The notes under the pieces are model-generated. The model saw only the letters and a list, made by a program, of their open reading frames with translations, was not told where the DNA came from and made no database searches. DNA of 64,000 nucleotides from Halothermothrix orenii H 168 (GTDB lineage: Bacteria; Bacillota; Halanaerobiia; Halanaerobiales; Halothermotrichaceae): contig NC_011899.1 in assembly GCF_000020485.1 (NCBI RefSeq), positions 2,233,501 through 2,297,500 of the forward strand, written 5' to 3'. Below, one piece after another: positions 48,518-60,296 of the stretch. Position 1 is the first letter of the stretch. Every line of letters starts with the position of its first letter. The position numbers were made by a program, and so were the translations under genes.

Positions 48518-48566
48518 TTTCGTCTTCTCCTTCCCCAGGAAATCTGCGTTATATAAGCCTTTCATA

Positions 48567-48595
48567 ATAAAAATTTATATTATAAAAATTTATAT
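48567..48595. repeat. Tandem 15-bp repeat (ATAAAAATTTATAT with T between)
   Basis: Two perfect 14-mers separated by T, in the DUF1893 upstream region. The rest of 48518-48848 is AT-rich with no gene seen. Confidence 0.8.
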
Positions 48596-48848
48596 TTTAT
48601 TTGCTTCTCAGCACTTTATAAGCTATTTTTCATAAAAAATATATATTTAGCAAAAAATCAATCATAAAAGTCCATACTATACTGAAAGCTCCCTTTATAT
48701 TAAATCATAAAAAAACCTGTATATAAAGATATAACAAATATAATTAAACCAGTTTTTAAAAGTATGTTAGTTTATCTGACCTCACCCATCGTTAAATTAA
48801 CACCAAAAAAGGCTTCAATGAGGGCTCTTTAAAGCAATTATAAAATAA

Positions 48849-48879
48849 AAAACCCCCATCAGCATTTGATAGGGGTTTT
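48849..48879 (-). terminator. Terminator of tRNA-Ser(TGA)
   Basis: Stem AAAACCCC-ATCA/TGAT-GGGGTTTT with one mismatch; T-run on the minus strand. 39 nt past the tRNA. Confidence 0.8.
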
Positions 48880-48917
48880 ATTATCTGGTTAATATCCATA
48901 ATAACCAATATAATCAA

Positions 48918-49006
48918 TGGCGGAGGGAGTGGGACTCGAACCCACACACCCTTACGGGCTTCACCGGATTTCAAGTCCGGCCCCTTGCCAATTCGGACAT
49001 CCCTCC
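48918..49006 (-). tRNA. tRNA-Ser(TGA)
   Basis: 89 nt including CCA. Class II; anticodon loop CTTGAAA gives TGA. The third serine tRNA of the window, near serS. Confidence 0.96.
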
Positions 49007-49177
49007 ACTTAATCCGATATAAATTTTACTATATATAATCGGGTTTGTCAAGAGCCAGTTTTTTTACTGTGAAACCGGCCACATACCGGAAAATATCAGA
49101 GGGATACCGAATATTTAAAAGTATATTATAATTTTTCTCTTCTTTAATAACCTTAATCTATTCTTCTCTTTTTTACC

Positions 49178-51523
49178 TTACTCTGTCCTGCTTTTGCGGT
49201 AGTAATTAATCAAACACCCATCCAGGATAACCTGCCGCTGATCCGGGCTGAGGTTCTTTATTTTTAATTTAATATCAACCCTGTGAGCACCATCTATAAT
49301 ATACCCAGTTATTGATTCATTACCATCTGCGAGCTTCTGGCGGATCTGGGGCAAGTAGAGATAGGCCTCTTTCTTTATCTTATCCTTTTCGTCAGCATCA
49401 ATGGTAAAGGGCACCATTCCCCAGTTAATAACATTACTGCGATAACGCTTGGTGGCATACTCCAGGGCTATATTGGCCCAGCCACCCAGTACCTTCTGAC
49501 AGGAAGCAGCCTGTTCCCGGGCTGAACCATCACCGGGTTTATTGGCATAAATAACACTGCCGAATGACGTCTTTTTAACCCAGTCCCGGTAATTAATCTC
49601 AGGGTTAACCAGGTTATAGAGGTTTTTAAGTTCATCCATATCAAGATTCCCGTCTTCCAGAGCCCTTAATCTCAGTTTTTCAATTCCCTGAATCTTTTTG
49701 GCCCTGTTTACATAACCGGGATCCTTTCTGTAGAGAGTAAACTCAGCCAGCCTGATGGGGTTAGACCGGTATGAAGATGTCTCCCCTGAAGGAATTAATT
49801 CATCGGTCGTGGTCACCGGGTCATCTATAACCGATGCTATCTGGAGCAATAAGTTGTCCGGTAATGAAATCATCTGGGGCCAGTCCTTTATATTCGGCCC
49901 GTATTTTAATTCTTTTTGCGGATCTGGCTTGCCGTAACCGGCATAAACACGTTTTTCATAAATCCCCTTATCAAAATGATAACCCGGGTCAACCTCAGGA
50001 ATATCTATTTCCGTAGCGGGTGTTAATATACCACCATTTAGAGCAGTGGCTGCAATAGAGCGGGTATCCATCAAACCTACCCAGGCAATCTGACCTTCAC
50101 CTGGTTTTGACCCTTCCCGGTTCGGGAAATTACGAGTTGTATGTCGAATACTGAAACCATTGTTGGCAGGAACATCCCCTGCCCCAAAACAGGGCCCGCA
50201 AAATGCAGTCCTGGTAATTACACCGGCTTCCATTAATTTATTTATATAACCATTCCTGTTTAACTCTATATTAACTGGTTGACTGGCCGGGTAAACACTG
50301 AGAGAAAAAGGACCATTGCCGATTGACCCTGACTCCAGCATCTTCGCCATAACCGCAATATTCTCATATGTCCCTCCAGAACAACCGGCCACAACCCCCT
50401 GGTCTACTTTGACCCTGCCGTCAACTATTTTGCCTGTTAACCGCCCTTTAACACTGACATTAGTCAGCTGTTTAGCAACATCGTTCTCTACCTTACTCAG
50501 GATATCATGGGGGTTATTATTTAATTCAGATATTTTATAAACATTGCTTGGATGGAAGGGAAGGGCAATCATGGGTTCAATCTTACTTAAATCTACAATG
50601 ATAAAACCATCATAATAAGCGACTTCACCGGGCTTCAACTCCTGATACTCATTCTCCCTACCGTGAATTTTGTAGTATTCCCTGACCCTGTCATCTGTAG
50701 ACCAGATAGAACTTAAACAGGAAGTTTCAGTAGTCATGACATCGATACCATTTCTGTAATCAATGGAGAGTTCCTCTATTCCGGGACCAACAAATTCCAT
50801 AACCTTATTTTTGACAAAACCTGATGAAAAAACCTCCCCGATTATGGCCAGGGCAACATCCTGTGGCCCCACTCCCTTACGGGGCTTCCCGGTTAAATAG
50901 ACACAGATAACCTCAGGACGGGGAATATCATAGGTCCTGTTCAGGAGCTGTTTCACAAGTTCGGGGCCACCTTCACCTATTCCCATCGTTCCCAGGGCAC
51001 CATACCTGGTATGACTGTCAGACCCCAGAATCATCTTGCCACACCCTGTCATCATTTCCCGCATATATTGATGAATAACCGCCAGGTGAGCAGGAACATA
51101 GTATCCCCCGAATTTTCGAGCTGCCGTAAGACCAAAAACATGGTCATCCTCGTTAATAGTACCCCCGACAGCACACAGGCTGTTATGACAGTTTGTCAGG
51201 ACATATGGTAGCGGAAATTCCTTTAATCCACTGGCCTTTGCCGTCTGGATAATACCGACATAGGTGATATCATGTGAAGCCATAGCATCAAATTTAATAT
51301 TAAGGGTTTCATCACCACTTCCGGTATCATGATCTATCAGGATTTGATAAGCCATCGTATTATTCCGGGCCACCTCAGGATTTAGACCATCTAAATTAGT
51401 ATCAGATAAAGGAGATTGATTTGCTTTTTCCAGTTCCTTATTAATGGATTTTAAATCCTTAAGACTATCCCTGATAATCCTTCCTTTAATTAAATAAGCA
51501 CCCTTTTTTTTAAGTTTAATCAA
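49178..51523 (-). CDS. Aconitase-family hydratase (YbhJ-like)
   Basis: About 781 residues. Aconitase-type layout with the 4Fe-4S cysteines in [15 protein letters not shown] region, [13 protein letters not shown] and [11 protein letters not shown], and a C-terminal swivel domain ([22 protein letters not shown]). [20 protein letters not shown] and SREQ-like motifs match. It differs from AcnA/AcnB and resembles the uncharacterised hydratase group; the substrate is unknown. It starts at TTG 51523 with AAGGAGG 8 nt upstream. No citrate synthase or isocitrate dehydrogenase is nearby. Confidence 0.9.
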   Translation of the reverse strand: MIKLKKKGAYLIKGRIIRDSLKDLKSINKELEKANQSPLSDTNLDGLNPEVARNNTMAYQILIDHDTGSGDETLNIKFDAMASHDITYVGIIQTAKASGLKEFPLPYVLTNCHNSLCAVGGTINEDDHVFGLTAARKFGGYYVPAHLAVIHQYMREMMTGCGKMILGSDSHTRYGALGTMGIGEGGPELVKQLLNRTYDIPRPEVICVYLTGKPRKGVGPQDVALAIIGEVFSSGFVKNKVMEFVGPGIEELSIDYRNGIDVMTTETSCLSSIWSTDDRVREYYKIHGRENEYQELKPGEVAYYDGFIIVDLSKIEPMIALPFHPSNVYKISELNNNPHDILSKVENDVAKQLTNVSVKGRLTGKIVDGRVKVDQGVVAGCSGGTYENIAVMAKMLESGSIGNGPFSLSVYPASQPVNIELNRNGYINKLMEAGVITRTAFCGPCFGAGDVPANNGFSIRHTTRNFPNREGSKPGEGQIAWVGLMDTRSIAATALNGGILTPATEIDIPEVDPGYHFDKGIYEKRVYAGYGKPDPQKELKYGPNIKDWPQMISLPDNLLLQIASVIDDPVTTTDELIPSGETSSYRSNPIRLAEFTLYRKDPGYVNRAKKIQGIEKLRLRALEDGNLDMDELKNLYNLVNPEINYRDWVKKTSFGSVIYANKPGDGSAREQAASCQKVLGGWANIALEYATKRYRSNVINWGMVPFTIDADEKDKIKKEAYLYLPQIRQKLADGNESITGYIIDGAHRVDIKLKIKNLSPDQRQVILDGCLINYYRKSRTE

Positions 51524-51594
51524 AATAACTACCTCCTTCATACTCACTTCTTTATTTTTTTATATTTTATTTTTTTATACCTGTACAAAAACAT

Positions 51595-51628
51595 CTTCAA
51601 ACCCCACTCCCCCGGGTAGGGTTTGAAG
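51595..51628 (-). terminator. Hairpin downstream of serS
   Basis: Perfect 10-bp stem CTTCAAACCC and complement with a long GC-rich loop; only a short T-run follows. About 115 nt past the serS stop. Confidence 0.55.
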
Positions 51629-51744
51629 TAAAGGTTTAATTACATTCTTATCTCACAATTTCTACTCTATAACAGAGCTGGTTTAAAGTCAAAATATATT
51701 CATTTCCTGCCTGTAATAATATTAACTGACTTTAAGGTTTAAAG

Positions 51745-53335
<1,591 letters not shown>

Positions 53336-53346
53336 ATTTTTTTACT

Positions 53347-53375
53347 ATTATAATATATATTTTATTTAAATTCAA
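53347..53375 (-). promoter_or_regulatory. Promoter of the serS T-box transcript
   Basis: TTGAAT and TATAAT with a 17-nt spacer on the minus strand, just downstream of the oraE stop. Confidence 0.75.
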
Positions 53376-53383
53376 ATGTTTTT

Positions 53384-55576
53384 TTAAATGTCTCCTCTTT
53401 TCTTTTTAACCAGAAAACTGGCAACCTCATCACCTGAAGTCCCCCGACCAAAGCCAGCATCCATTCCGGCTTCTACAGCAATATCATTACTGACCTGGGT
53501 CCCACCGGCTACTAATATTACTTTATCCCTTATTCCCTTCTCTATACATAAATCATTTAGTTTTCTCATATTAATACGGTGAATATCGTTGTGGGTAATT
53601 ATAGTACTGATCAAGATAGCATCAGCATTGGTCTCAATGGCAGCATCGACCACTTTACTTACAGGAACCGAAGTCCCCAGGTAGGTAACTTTAAACCCAT
53701 ATTTTTCGATACCACCATGTTTAATATCAATAATCTCCCTTAACCCTACTGAGTGTTCATCTTTACCTACCGTTGCCGCTACAACCCTCATGGGGTTTTC
53801 GTCAATAAACTCCCTTATTTCATCATCGGGGAGGGGTTTTTGCTTTTCAGGAATTCTCAGTTTATCAACCTCAATATCAAAATCCACCTGCCCTTTTACC
53901 TCAAGGAGGGTACCCTCAGCCGGGTGCATAACCTCCTTATGTATCACTTCAGGATTTTTCAGGCCCATTTTTCTGGCTATTTCCAGGGCGGCTACTTCTG
54001 CAACATCCTGGTTAATGGGCAGGAAGATAGTAATATTAACCCAGCCATCTGCCAACCATTCCACTTCCGGTTTTAAAAGGTTACCTTTACGGTATTTTTT
54101 ATTTTTTTCAAGCCGTTTATGGACATTGTCCTCATCATCAAGTTCATCTATAAAGTCAATTTTATCTGGATTATGAAGGGTACAGCCACCTATCAGGTCA
54201 CATGGTTTTTCCAGTTCTTCTGGTATATTATTCTCCCCGAAGTGGTCACATACCGGAGCCAGGTAATCATCATCCCTGGGGACAATTGTTCCTGCTGCTA
54301 CCCCGCCATCTATTTCCCGGGCAATACCATCACCATTTCTTTCTGGATACCTTCCAGAATCAACGAAAAAACCTGACTCTACAGCTTTAAAGTATCCTCC
54401 AACTTTAAGGATTTCTTCCAGGAATAATACAGCTCGCTCCTTCAACTCCCTGGCTTTAACTTTAAGGTAACCCTCCTCCTTAACCTCTACAACCTCTTTC
54501 AGACCATCCATGCCGGCAAAGGCCTGTTTTGCTGTATCCACAGCCTGAATATTGTTGTAATGCCAGGGTACATTCCTTCCTTCATCCGGAGTAATAGTGC
54601 TCTGAATATCAGCTGAAGTCAGTTTTGTTATCAACAGGTTTAAAGTATGGGTTACAGTAGCCTCTCTTAAAGATGACTCCATGTATTTAGTATTCTGCTG
54701 GGCCCTGAAACGAAAACCTTCAAATAAATCCCTGAGGGCCACAGCATAGGGAAGATTTATCCAGATATCGGGTGATGGTGACGCAGTCGGTGGCACTGTT
54801 GACAGGGCTATCCTGTCTTTAGGAATACCTATTTTCAAAGAAAATAATGAATTTATAGCATGCTGTACAAATAATTCGGGCATAACCTTCCAGGCTTCCC
54901 GGGCCGTAGCATTGGCATTATGGGCCCCATCTATCTGGAGCAGACCGGCTCCGGCCATAATTCTTTTAGCCTCAGCTGCATCGACAAAAGAGCGAAGCAT
55001 ATTGACATCACGGTACAGAACATTATATTGCGGATCCTGATGAGCACCATTAACACCCTCCTCTGCAAAGAGAACCGCAATCTCAGGACCGGCCACACCG
55101 CTGACATAGGAATGAAAATTAATAGGTCGGCCCACTTCATCCTCAATTAAGTCCAGAGCCTTTCTGGTAGCCCTGATCTGTTTCCTGGTTATGGGGATAC
55201 CCCCAACCCCTTCAGGAGTACCTTCAATAAGTCCATCAAAATGACTCTGTCCAGCAGTCCTGATAACCATGATATGGTCAGCTCCATGCCAGGCTGCCAT
55301 CCTCATTCTCCTGATATCATCCTCAAACCGGCCAGAAGCTATCTCGGTGGTAATTACCTGCTCAGGTTGGGGGTCAATCCCACCAAAGTTTTTGGCTGCT
55401 GGAAGGGGAACACTGTTTTTTAAATTTTCGCTGGTATCCTTATAGACAAAATCTCCGATCTTATGATTTTCTACTTTCTTACGCCAGGTCCAGCCCTTAC
55501 GGCGAGGCCGATAATTTTCAAGATCTTTTAATATTTCCTCGATGTCAAGTTTTTCAGTAGGCTTCAGCTTTTTCAC
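53384..55576 (-). CDS. oraE: D-ornithine 4,5-aminomutase, E (large) subunit
   Basis: Adenosylcobalamin- and PLP-dependent conversion of D-ornithine to 2,4-diaminopentanoate. 730 residues. The C-terminal Rossmann-like B12 domain has the base-off motif DEHSVG (cobalt-ligating His about 608) and, 11 residues on, Lys about 619, matching the His/Lys pair of the Clostridium sticklandii enzyme where the Lys holds PLP. LVAGGTQVSND and GRGTSGDEV complete the B12 fold. Overlaps oraS by 4 nt. Confidence 0.96.
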   Translation of the reverse strand: MKKLKPTEKLDIEEILKDLENYRPRRKGWTWRKKVENHKIGDFVYKDTSENLKNSVPLPAAKNFGGIDPQPEQVITTEIASGRFEDDIRRMRMAAWHGADHIMVIRTAGQSHFDGLIEGTPEGVGGIPITRKQIRATRKALDLIEDEVGRPINFHSYVSGVAGPEIAVLFAEEGVNGAHQDPQYNVLYRDVNMLRSFVDAAEAKRIMAGAGLLQIDGAHNANATAREAWKVMPELFVQHAINSLFSLKIGIPKDRIALSTVPPTASPSPDIWINLPYAVALRDLFEGFRFRAQQNTKYMESSLREATVTHTLNLLITKLTSADIQSTITPDEGRNVPWHYNNIQAVDTAKQAFAGMDGLKEVVEVKEEGYLKVKARELKERAVLFLEEILKVGGYFKAVESGFFVDSGRYPERNGDGIAREIDGGVAAGTIVPRDDDYLAPVCDHFGENNIPEELEKPCDLIGGCTLHNPDKIDFIDELDDEDNVHKRLEKNKKYRKGNLLKPEVEWLADGWVNITIFLPINQDVAEVAALEIARKMGLKNPEVIHKEVMHPAEGTLLEVKGQVDFDIEVDKLRIPEKQKPLPDDEIREFIDENPMRVVAATVGKDEHSVGLREIIDIKHGGIEKYGFKVTYLGTSVPVSKVVDAAIETNADAILISTIITHNDIHRINMRKLNDLCIEKGIRDKVILVAGGTQVSNDIAVEAGMDAGFGRGTSGDEVASFLVKKKRGDI

Positions 55577-55950
55577 GTCCGGTCACCCCCCTCAAAAAGA
55601 CCTCGTAATTCTTCTACCGACCTCTTACCCTGGCTAATTGAAACCCCGGCTTCCTTTACCGGAATACCCTCTTTCTGTGACAGTTTTAAAACAACATGGC
55701 CCGCTCCTTTTCCCAGCAGGCCTGCTTCCACAACCTTGTTGACTATGGCCTTGGCCTCAAGACTATTAAAACCCATTCTCAACAGGACAGATCTTTCAAT
55801 AGATTCGGAAGTATGGGTCCTGGCCAGTTCCAGCAAGGGATCAACAATCTTTTCAGTTAATTGCCAGAACCTTTCATTTAATTCTTTATCAGAAAGCTCC
55901 TTAAGGTGTTTTCTCCTCTGCTCAAAATCATCTTCTCTTTTAATCCCCAT
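55573..55950 (-). CDS. oraS: D-ornithine 4,5-aminomutase, S (small) subunit
   Basis: 125 residues from the ATG at 55950, with AAGGAGG 6 nt upstream. Helical sequence with KREDDFEQRRKHLKELSDKEL and SIERSVLLRMGFNSLEAKAIV as in OraS. Partner of OraE in the aminomutase; the order and the 4-nt overlap with oraE support a stable complex. Confidence 0.93.
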   Translation of the reverse strand: MGIKREDDFEQRRKHLKELSDKELNERFWQLTEKIVDPLLELARTHTSESIERSVLLRMGFNSLEAKAIVNKVVEAGLLGKGAGHVVLKLSQKEGIPVKEAGVSISQGKRSVEELRGLFEGGDRT

Positions 55951-55993
55951 AATTTTCCTCCTTCCCTGACTTAAATCCCATCCTGATATTTTA

Positions 55994-57337
55994 TTAATCC
56001 TCAATATCCAACCCCAGGCTTTCTTTTAATAATCTCAGGGCTTTATCGGGGTATTTTTCACTCAATATGCCCATAGCAGCCATAATATAATTCCTGTCAA
56101 TAAGAATTTTAGCATCTTCAGGAGGAAAAAGTCTCGAACCCCGGTATTCAATAACTCTGGTTAATACTTCATCACCCCGGCCAAGCCTGGTTAAAGCGCC
56201 ACCGGTTCCGATAACCCATCTAACACCACTTAAATCCTTACCTTCAGCCACCGTTTGCCTGCCCTGGGGTCCAAAAAAATCCCTGAGCCGGCCGGCATGC
56301 CTTTTTATTGCAGTCAGGGCTGCTGTTTCTGCCAGAAGTCGGACAAAGCCCCTCTCTTTTTCATTACCTGGTATAGCTTTAACTTCTTTATATTCATACC
56401 CATTCTTCCGGGTTTCTTCTATTAATTTAAAAACATGGGGGGCATTAATAAAAACCCCCAGATCCCCTTCCACTGTTCTTTTGGCTACCGGTTCAGGGTT
56501 AATTAAAACCTGTTTAACCCCGGGGGTATCTTCTGTCACCGAATGAACATCAGTAGTGGCCCCTCCGATATCAATAACCACCAGATTACCGATATCCTCC
56601 CGTAACAACCGGGCAGACTTCATAACAGCCCCCGGAGTTGGCATCATTTCAGAACTTAACATCGGTTTTATCTTTTCCATACCCGGAGCTTTAATAATAT
56701 GACGGGCAAAGACCTGTTGAATCAGTCTCCGGGTTGGTTCGATATTCAGGGTATCAATTTCTGGATAAACATTATCAGTTATAAGAATATCCTGCTGGCT
56801 ATTGTCAAAGATATCCCTGACTTCGTCCTGAATGGCTTTATTCCCGGCATAAATTATAGGAACATTTAATTTCATTTGAGCCAGAAGCCTGGCATTGTGG
56901 AGAATAACCTCTTCTTCCCCATAGTCAACCCCACCGGCCAGCAGGATAATGTTGGGGTTGATCTCTTTTATCTTATTTAATTTAGATTCCCGGAGTTTAC
57001 CGGCTGTAACCATTTTGATAACAGCACCGGCCCCGAGGGCTGCCTCCCGGGCAGCTTTAACAGTCATATCTTTAACCAGTCCGTGAACAGTCATCTTCAA
57101 CCCCCCGGCAGCACTGCTGGTAGCCATAAACTCAGACCAGGTCAGGTCATCTGCTCCCAGGACTTCCTTCAGGTTTTCAATAGCATTATTCAAACCTACC
57201 GTAACATCTCCCTCGAGTACTGTAGTCGGAGCCAGACCCTGTCCTTTTAAGCGGGGAGTGCCCTTTTTTATCCCGGTAAACCCGTTAACTACGGTCGTTG
57301 TGCTCCCTATTTCGGCTATTAATAGATCCAGATCCAT
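55994..57337 (-). CDS. GlmL/MutL-family protein, probable aminomutase reactivator
   Basis: 447 residues. Actin-like ATPase fold: phosphate loops DLLIAEIGSTTTVVNGF and LVVIDIGGATTDVHSV, and WVIGTGGALTRLG near the end. The family is encoded with glutamate mutase (GlmL) and other B12 mutases and is thought to reactivate or protect them. Its position between ortB and oraS fits that role. Function is inferred from family and context. Confidence 0.9.
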   Translation of the reverse strand: MDLDLLIAEIGSTTTVVNGFTGIKKGTPRLKGQGLAPTTVLEGDVTVGLNNAIENLKEVLGADDLTWSEFMATSSAAGGLKMTVHGLVKDMTVKAAREAALGAGAVIKMVTAGKLRESKLNKIKEINPNIILLAGGVDYGEEEVILHNARLLAQMKLNVPIIYAGNKAIQDEVRDIFDNSQQDILITDNVYPEIDTLNIEPTRRLIQQVFARHIIKAPGMEKIKPMLSSEMMPTPGAVMKSARLLREDIGNLVVIDIGGATTDVHSVTEDTPGVKQVLINPEPVAKRTVEGDLGVFINAPHVFKLIEETRKNGYEYKEVKAIPGNEKERGFVRLLAETAALTAIKRHAGRLRDFFGPQGRQTVAEGKDLSGVRWVIGTGGALTRLGRGDEVLTRVIEYRGSRLFPPEDAKILIDRNYIMAAMGILSEKYPDKALRLLKESLGLDIED

Positions 57338-57349
57338 ACCTGAACCCCC

Positions 57350-58756
57350 TTATTCTATCTCATCCAGCATCCTTTTCACTACTGACTGGCTTTCATTAAT
57401 CTCTTCAGATAGAAACTTAATTTCTTCTTCTGTTAATTCTGTAGTACCAATACTTTTTATAACATTCTTCAAATAAGACTTCTTGATTTTCTTTAGATCC
57501 AGGGGACGAACCTTTATCTGGGTCGGATCTTCAGGGATAATTACTGATTCCCCGCCCTTTTCTTTATCGGGATTACCCCTCTTAACTTCAATACCATTTT
57601 CCCGGGCAAAGTTTAACTGGGCATAGGGGTGTTTCCCGGCCCCGGTGTATTCAGTCTCCTGAACCACTATTACCTGGTCTTCATCCATCTCCTGGGCCAG
57701 GGCAAAAGCAGCTGCCAGAGAAGTGTTCCCGGCCGGCCCTCTCTCGATACCTTCAAGCTGGGCCAGGGCCTCGGTTATATAGAAAACCTCACCCTGTTTT
57801 ACAGTTAGATACCGGTCCATATAACGCAGGGCCCTGGCTGCATTCCGGGGTACATCGGCTCGATCCGGCCAGGTTGCAAAGGGTATACCAAACCCGGTAT
57901 GCCCGGTGGTAAAAGATTTTAGATTAAAATCAGTATCACTGGCCATATGAAGCCCATAGAGGTCAACACTGGCTGCAATAACTTCAGTCTCGTCACAACC
58001 TGCTTTTTTGAGGCCTCTGGCCGTACCCGTTAAATTGCCTCCGCCGGCATGGGTACAGACAACTGCATCCGGGACCCGGTTAATCCTTTCTTTAAGCTGG
58101 GTAACAATTTCAAAACCCAGTGGCTCCACTCCGGCAATACCGAAGGGAGTATATAAAGAGGCATTAAAATAACCCGTTTCTTCTAATACCTTTAAAAACA
58201 TATAGAAAAGTTCCGGGCCCACTGAAAGTTGTATAACTTCAGCCCCATAGGCCTCACATTTCCTACCCTTTTCCAGTATTTCTGGCTGGCCTACCCCGCG
58301 GCTGTCAAAGGTCTCCTGGACGATGATACAGTCCAGCCCCCTCATGGCTGCCTGGGAAGCTACAGCTGCCCCGTAGTTACCACTGGTGGCTGCAGCAACC
58401 CCCCTGTAACCATGCTTCTGGGCATGATAAACAGAGACTGACGCCCTCCTGGCTTTATAACTACCGGAAGGGTTGGAGGCCTCATCCTTCAAAAATATCC
58501 TGGCACCCTTTCCCTGGGGAGCCAGTTTTCGGGCCAGCTCAGTGATATTTTTTAGTTCAAGAAGAGGAGTATTCCCAACTCCCACTTCAGCCTGAATCCT
58601 TTTTATTTCCTCCAGGCTATAACCAACCTCTTCCATCATCCGTTCATAGTCAAAAACCAGCCTTCCCCTGGAGAAACGGCTATAGTCAATCCCCACCGCC
58701 TTTTTCATTATATCATTTTTCCTGGCCATAACTGAATTATAATCAGTGGCTGTCAT
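57350..58756 (-). CDS. ortB: 2-amino-4-oxopentanoate thiolase, beta subunit
   Basis: PLP-dependent subunit that cleaves 2-amino-4-oxopentanoate with CoA to acetyl-CoA and alanine. 468 residues with a threonine-synthase-like fold; PLP lysine in ASNPSGSYKARRASVSVYHAQ and phosphate-binding THAGGGNLTG. Overlaps the ortA stop by 4 nt (ATGA). Confidence 0.93.
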   Translation of the reverse strand: MTATDYNSVMARKNDIMKKAVGIDYSRFSRGRLVFDYERMMEEVGYSLEEIKRIQAEVGVGNTPLLELKNITELARKLAPQGKGARIFLKDEASNPSGSYKARRASVSVYHAQKHGYRGVAAATSGNYGAAVASQAAMRGLDCIIVQETFDSRGVGQPEILEKGRKCEAYGAEVIQLSVGPELFYMFLKVLEETGYFNASLYTPFGIAGVEPLGFEIVTQLKERINRVPDAVVCTHAGGGNLTGTARGLKKAGCDETEVIAASVDLYGLHMASDTDFNLKSFTTGHTGFGIPFATWPDRADVPRNAARALRYMDRYLTVKQGEVFYITEALAQLEGIERGPAGNTSLAAAFALAQEMDEDQVIVVQETEYTGAGKHPYAQLNFARENGIEVKRGNPDKEKGGESVIIPEDPTQIKVRPLDLKKIKKSYLKNVIKSIGTTELTEEEIKFLSEEINESQSVVKRMLDEIE

Positions 58757-59064
58757 TTATTTAGCCCCCTTTTTTTAAGTATTTCCCTGAGTTCCCTGCC
58801 GACAGGAATTAGTTCAGGAACAGGGCGGCCAAATTTATGTTCATAAGACGGGTCCGGGTCTTCCAGTATTCCCTGTATTTCCCTTCCTATATAGGTTTTA
58901 ACGGTAACCTCTTCCCCTACTCTAGCATCTTCCATTAAAAAACCTTTAACCCGTAATTCCAGGGGAACCTTTTTAGTATCTTCGGGGAGTTTCGCCTTCC
59001 TTTCCTCTGGTTCAAGGACTATTTTTTTCACCTGAACCCAGCTTCCGGCTTTAACCTTTTCCAT
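58753..59064 (-). CDS. ortA: 2-amino-4-oxopentanoate thiolase, alpha subunit
   Basis: 103 residues, small beta-rich protein starting MEKVKAGSWVQVKKIVLEP, with VKGFLMEDARVGEEVTVKT and the C-terminal YEHKFGRPVPELIPVGRE. It matches OrtA in size, sequence style and position before ortB. Needed with OrtB for thiolase activity in characterised relatives. Confidence 0.92.
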   Translation of the reverse strand: MEKVKAGSWVQVKKIVLEPEERKAKLPEDTKKVPLELRVKGFLMEDARVGEEVTVKTYIGREIQGILEDPDPSYEHKFGRPVPELIPVGRELREILKKRGLNK

Positions 59065-59094
59065 ATGTCTCCCTCCAGTAAAATTATTTTTAAA

Positions 59095-60096
59095 CTATTT
59101 AATATACCTGGGGACCGGTAAATCCATCATGGATACCAGACCAGGTCGGGCTTCAATTACAGCAGGAATCATGTTGACAGCAACAGCCTGTGTCCCCTTA
59201 CCCCCCGGTATTTCCGGTTTTATTCTCAATTTAAGGTCAGGATCCCCGCTGATTTCAATATAGTCACCTGTTTCCACCCCTTCTTTCTCCGGACAAATCT
59301 GCTGGGGGTGTTCAAGCTCAATAATTTTCTTACCATCTTTTAAACCCCAGGCGATATGATTACACCCGGCAACCATTCCCGGCTCTACCTTAATATAAGG
59401 TGTTTCCCGGTGGGTATTTGAGATAATAGGTTCCCGTTTTTCCTTAATCTCATCCAGATCCCACCCAATAGTATCTGCTATCATTCTGATAGATTCCGGA
59501 AAACCGATATGACCGGTTATTTCCCCTTTTTCTACCCCTTCCTTGAACTCCTCAGGAGTAGTTCCTACTCCCTGGGTCTTCATAACAGTAGGTCCAAAAG
59601 GAGACAGGTCATTAACACGGGTAGCCTTAATCTTATTAATTTTACAGCTTACAGCAGACAGGGTAACCACCAGGGTATCTAGAACAAACCCGGGGTTAAC
59701 ACCTGTTCCCAGGACAGTAACTCCATTTTCCCTGGCTAGTTTATCTATCTTATCTGCAAGCTCTGCTTCCTGGGCTTCAGGATAGGCCATCTCTTCAGCT
59801 ATCGTAATTACATTTAAACCATTATTGACTGCCCTTTCAATCTGGGGGAATACTTCCCGGGTAAAGGAAGTAGTAGCAATGATAACCAGGTCTGCATCTT
59901 TAAAAGTATAGTTAAAATCATTTTCCACCTTGATTCCCAGGGACTCTCCTCCCAGAATTTTACCTAAATCTTTACCTTTTTTGTTCTGGTCCCTGTCAAT
60001 TCCACCTACCAGTTCTAAACCTCTTTTCTCTGTTATTAACCTGGCCATCCCCGAACCCATAGCCCCCAGTCCCCAGACTACAATTTTAAATCCCAT
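59095..60096 (-). CDS. ord: 2,4-diaminopentanoate dehydrogenase
   Basis: NAD(P)-dependent oxidative deamination of 2,4-diaminopentanoate to 2-amino-4-oxopentanoate. About 333 residues. N-terminal Rossmann motif VVWGLGAMGSGMARLI, GTGVNPGFVLDTL, and the C-terminal NMIPAVIEARPGLVSMMDLP. DapB-like family. The ATG at 60096 has GGAGGG 5 nt upstream, while the GTG at 60102 does not. First gene after a long spacer that holds a perfect palindrome. Confidence 0.94.
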   Translation of the reverse strand: MGFKIVVWGLGAMGSGMARLITEKRGLELVGGIDRDQNKKGKDLGKILGGESLGIKVENDFNYTFKDADLVIIATTSFTREVFPQIERAVNNGLNVITIAEEMAYPEAQEAELADKIDKLARENGVTVLGTGVNPGFVLDTLVVTLSAVSCKINKIKATRVNDLSPFGPTVMKTQGVGTTPEEFKEGVEKGEITGHIGFPESIRMIADTIGWDLDEIKEKREPIISNTHRETPYIKVEPGMVAGCNHIAWGLKDGKKIIELEHPQQICPEKEGVETGDYIEISGDPDLKLRIKPEIPGGKGTQAVAVNMIPAVIEARPGLVSMMDLPVPRYIK

Positions 60097-60225
60097 AGGC
60101 ACCCTCCTTATTTTTTATTTGTTATTTGTTTGTCTTAATTTGTTTTTTAAAACACTACATTAATTATGTTATCCCGCTGTTAAAAACCGGCAGGGGTAAA
60201 TATTAAATTGCTTATATTTATACAC

Positions 60226-60247
60226 AAATGTATAATATTATACATTT
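60226..60247. promoter_or_regulatory. Perfect 22-bp palindrome upstream of ord
   Basis: AAATGTATAAT and its exact complement. It resembles an ARG box (TGnATA...TATnCA style), but the centre is 2 bp wider than in the E. coli consensus. It sits about 130 nt before ord, in a gap also carrying a weak hairpin at 60251-60273 after ald. Confidence 0.55.
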
Positions 60248-60296
60248 TTAAAGGGGCCCGGAAGACCCCTTTGTTAATACCAGTCTTTAATCTGTT

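Noticed and set aside
48792..48974. 60-codon open frame over tRNA-Ser(TGA)
   Set aside because: It reads through the tRNA and its terminator and has no ribosome-binding site.
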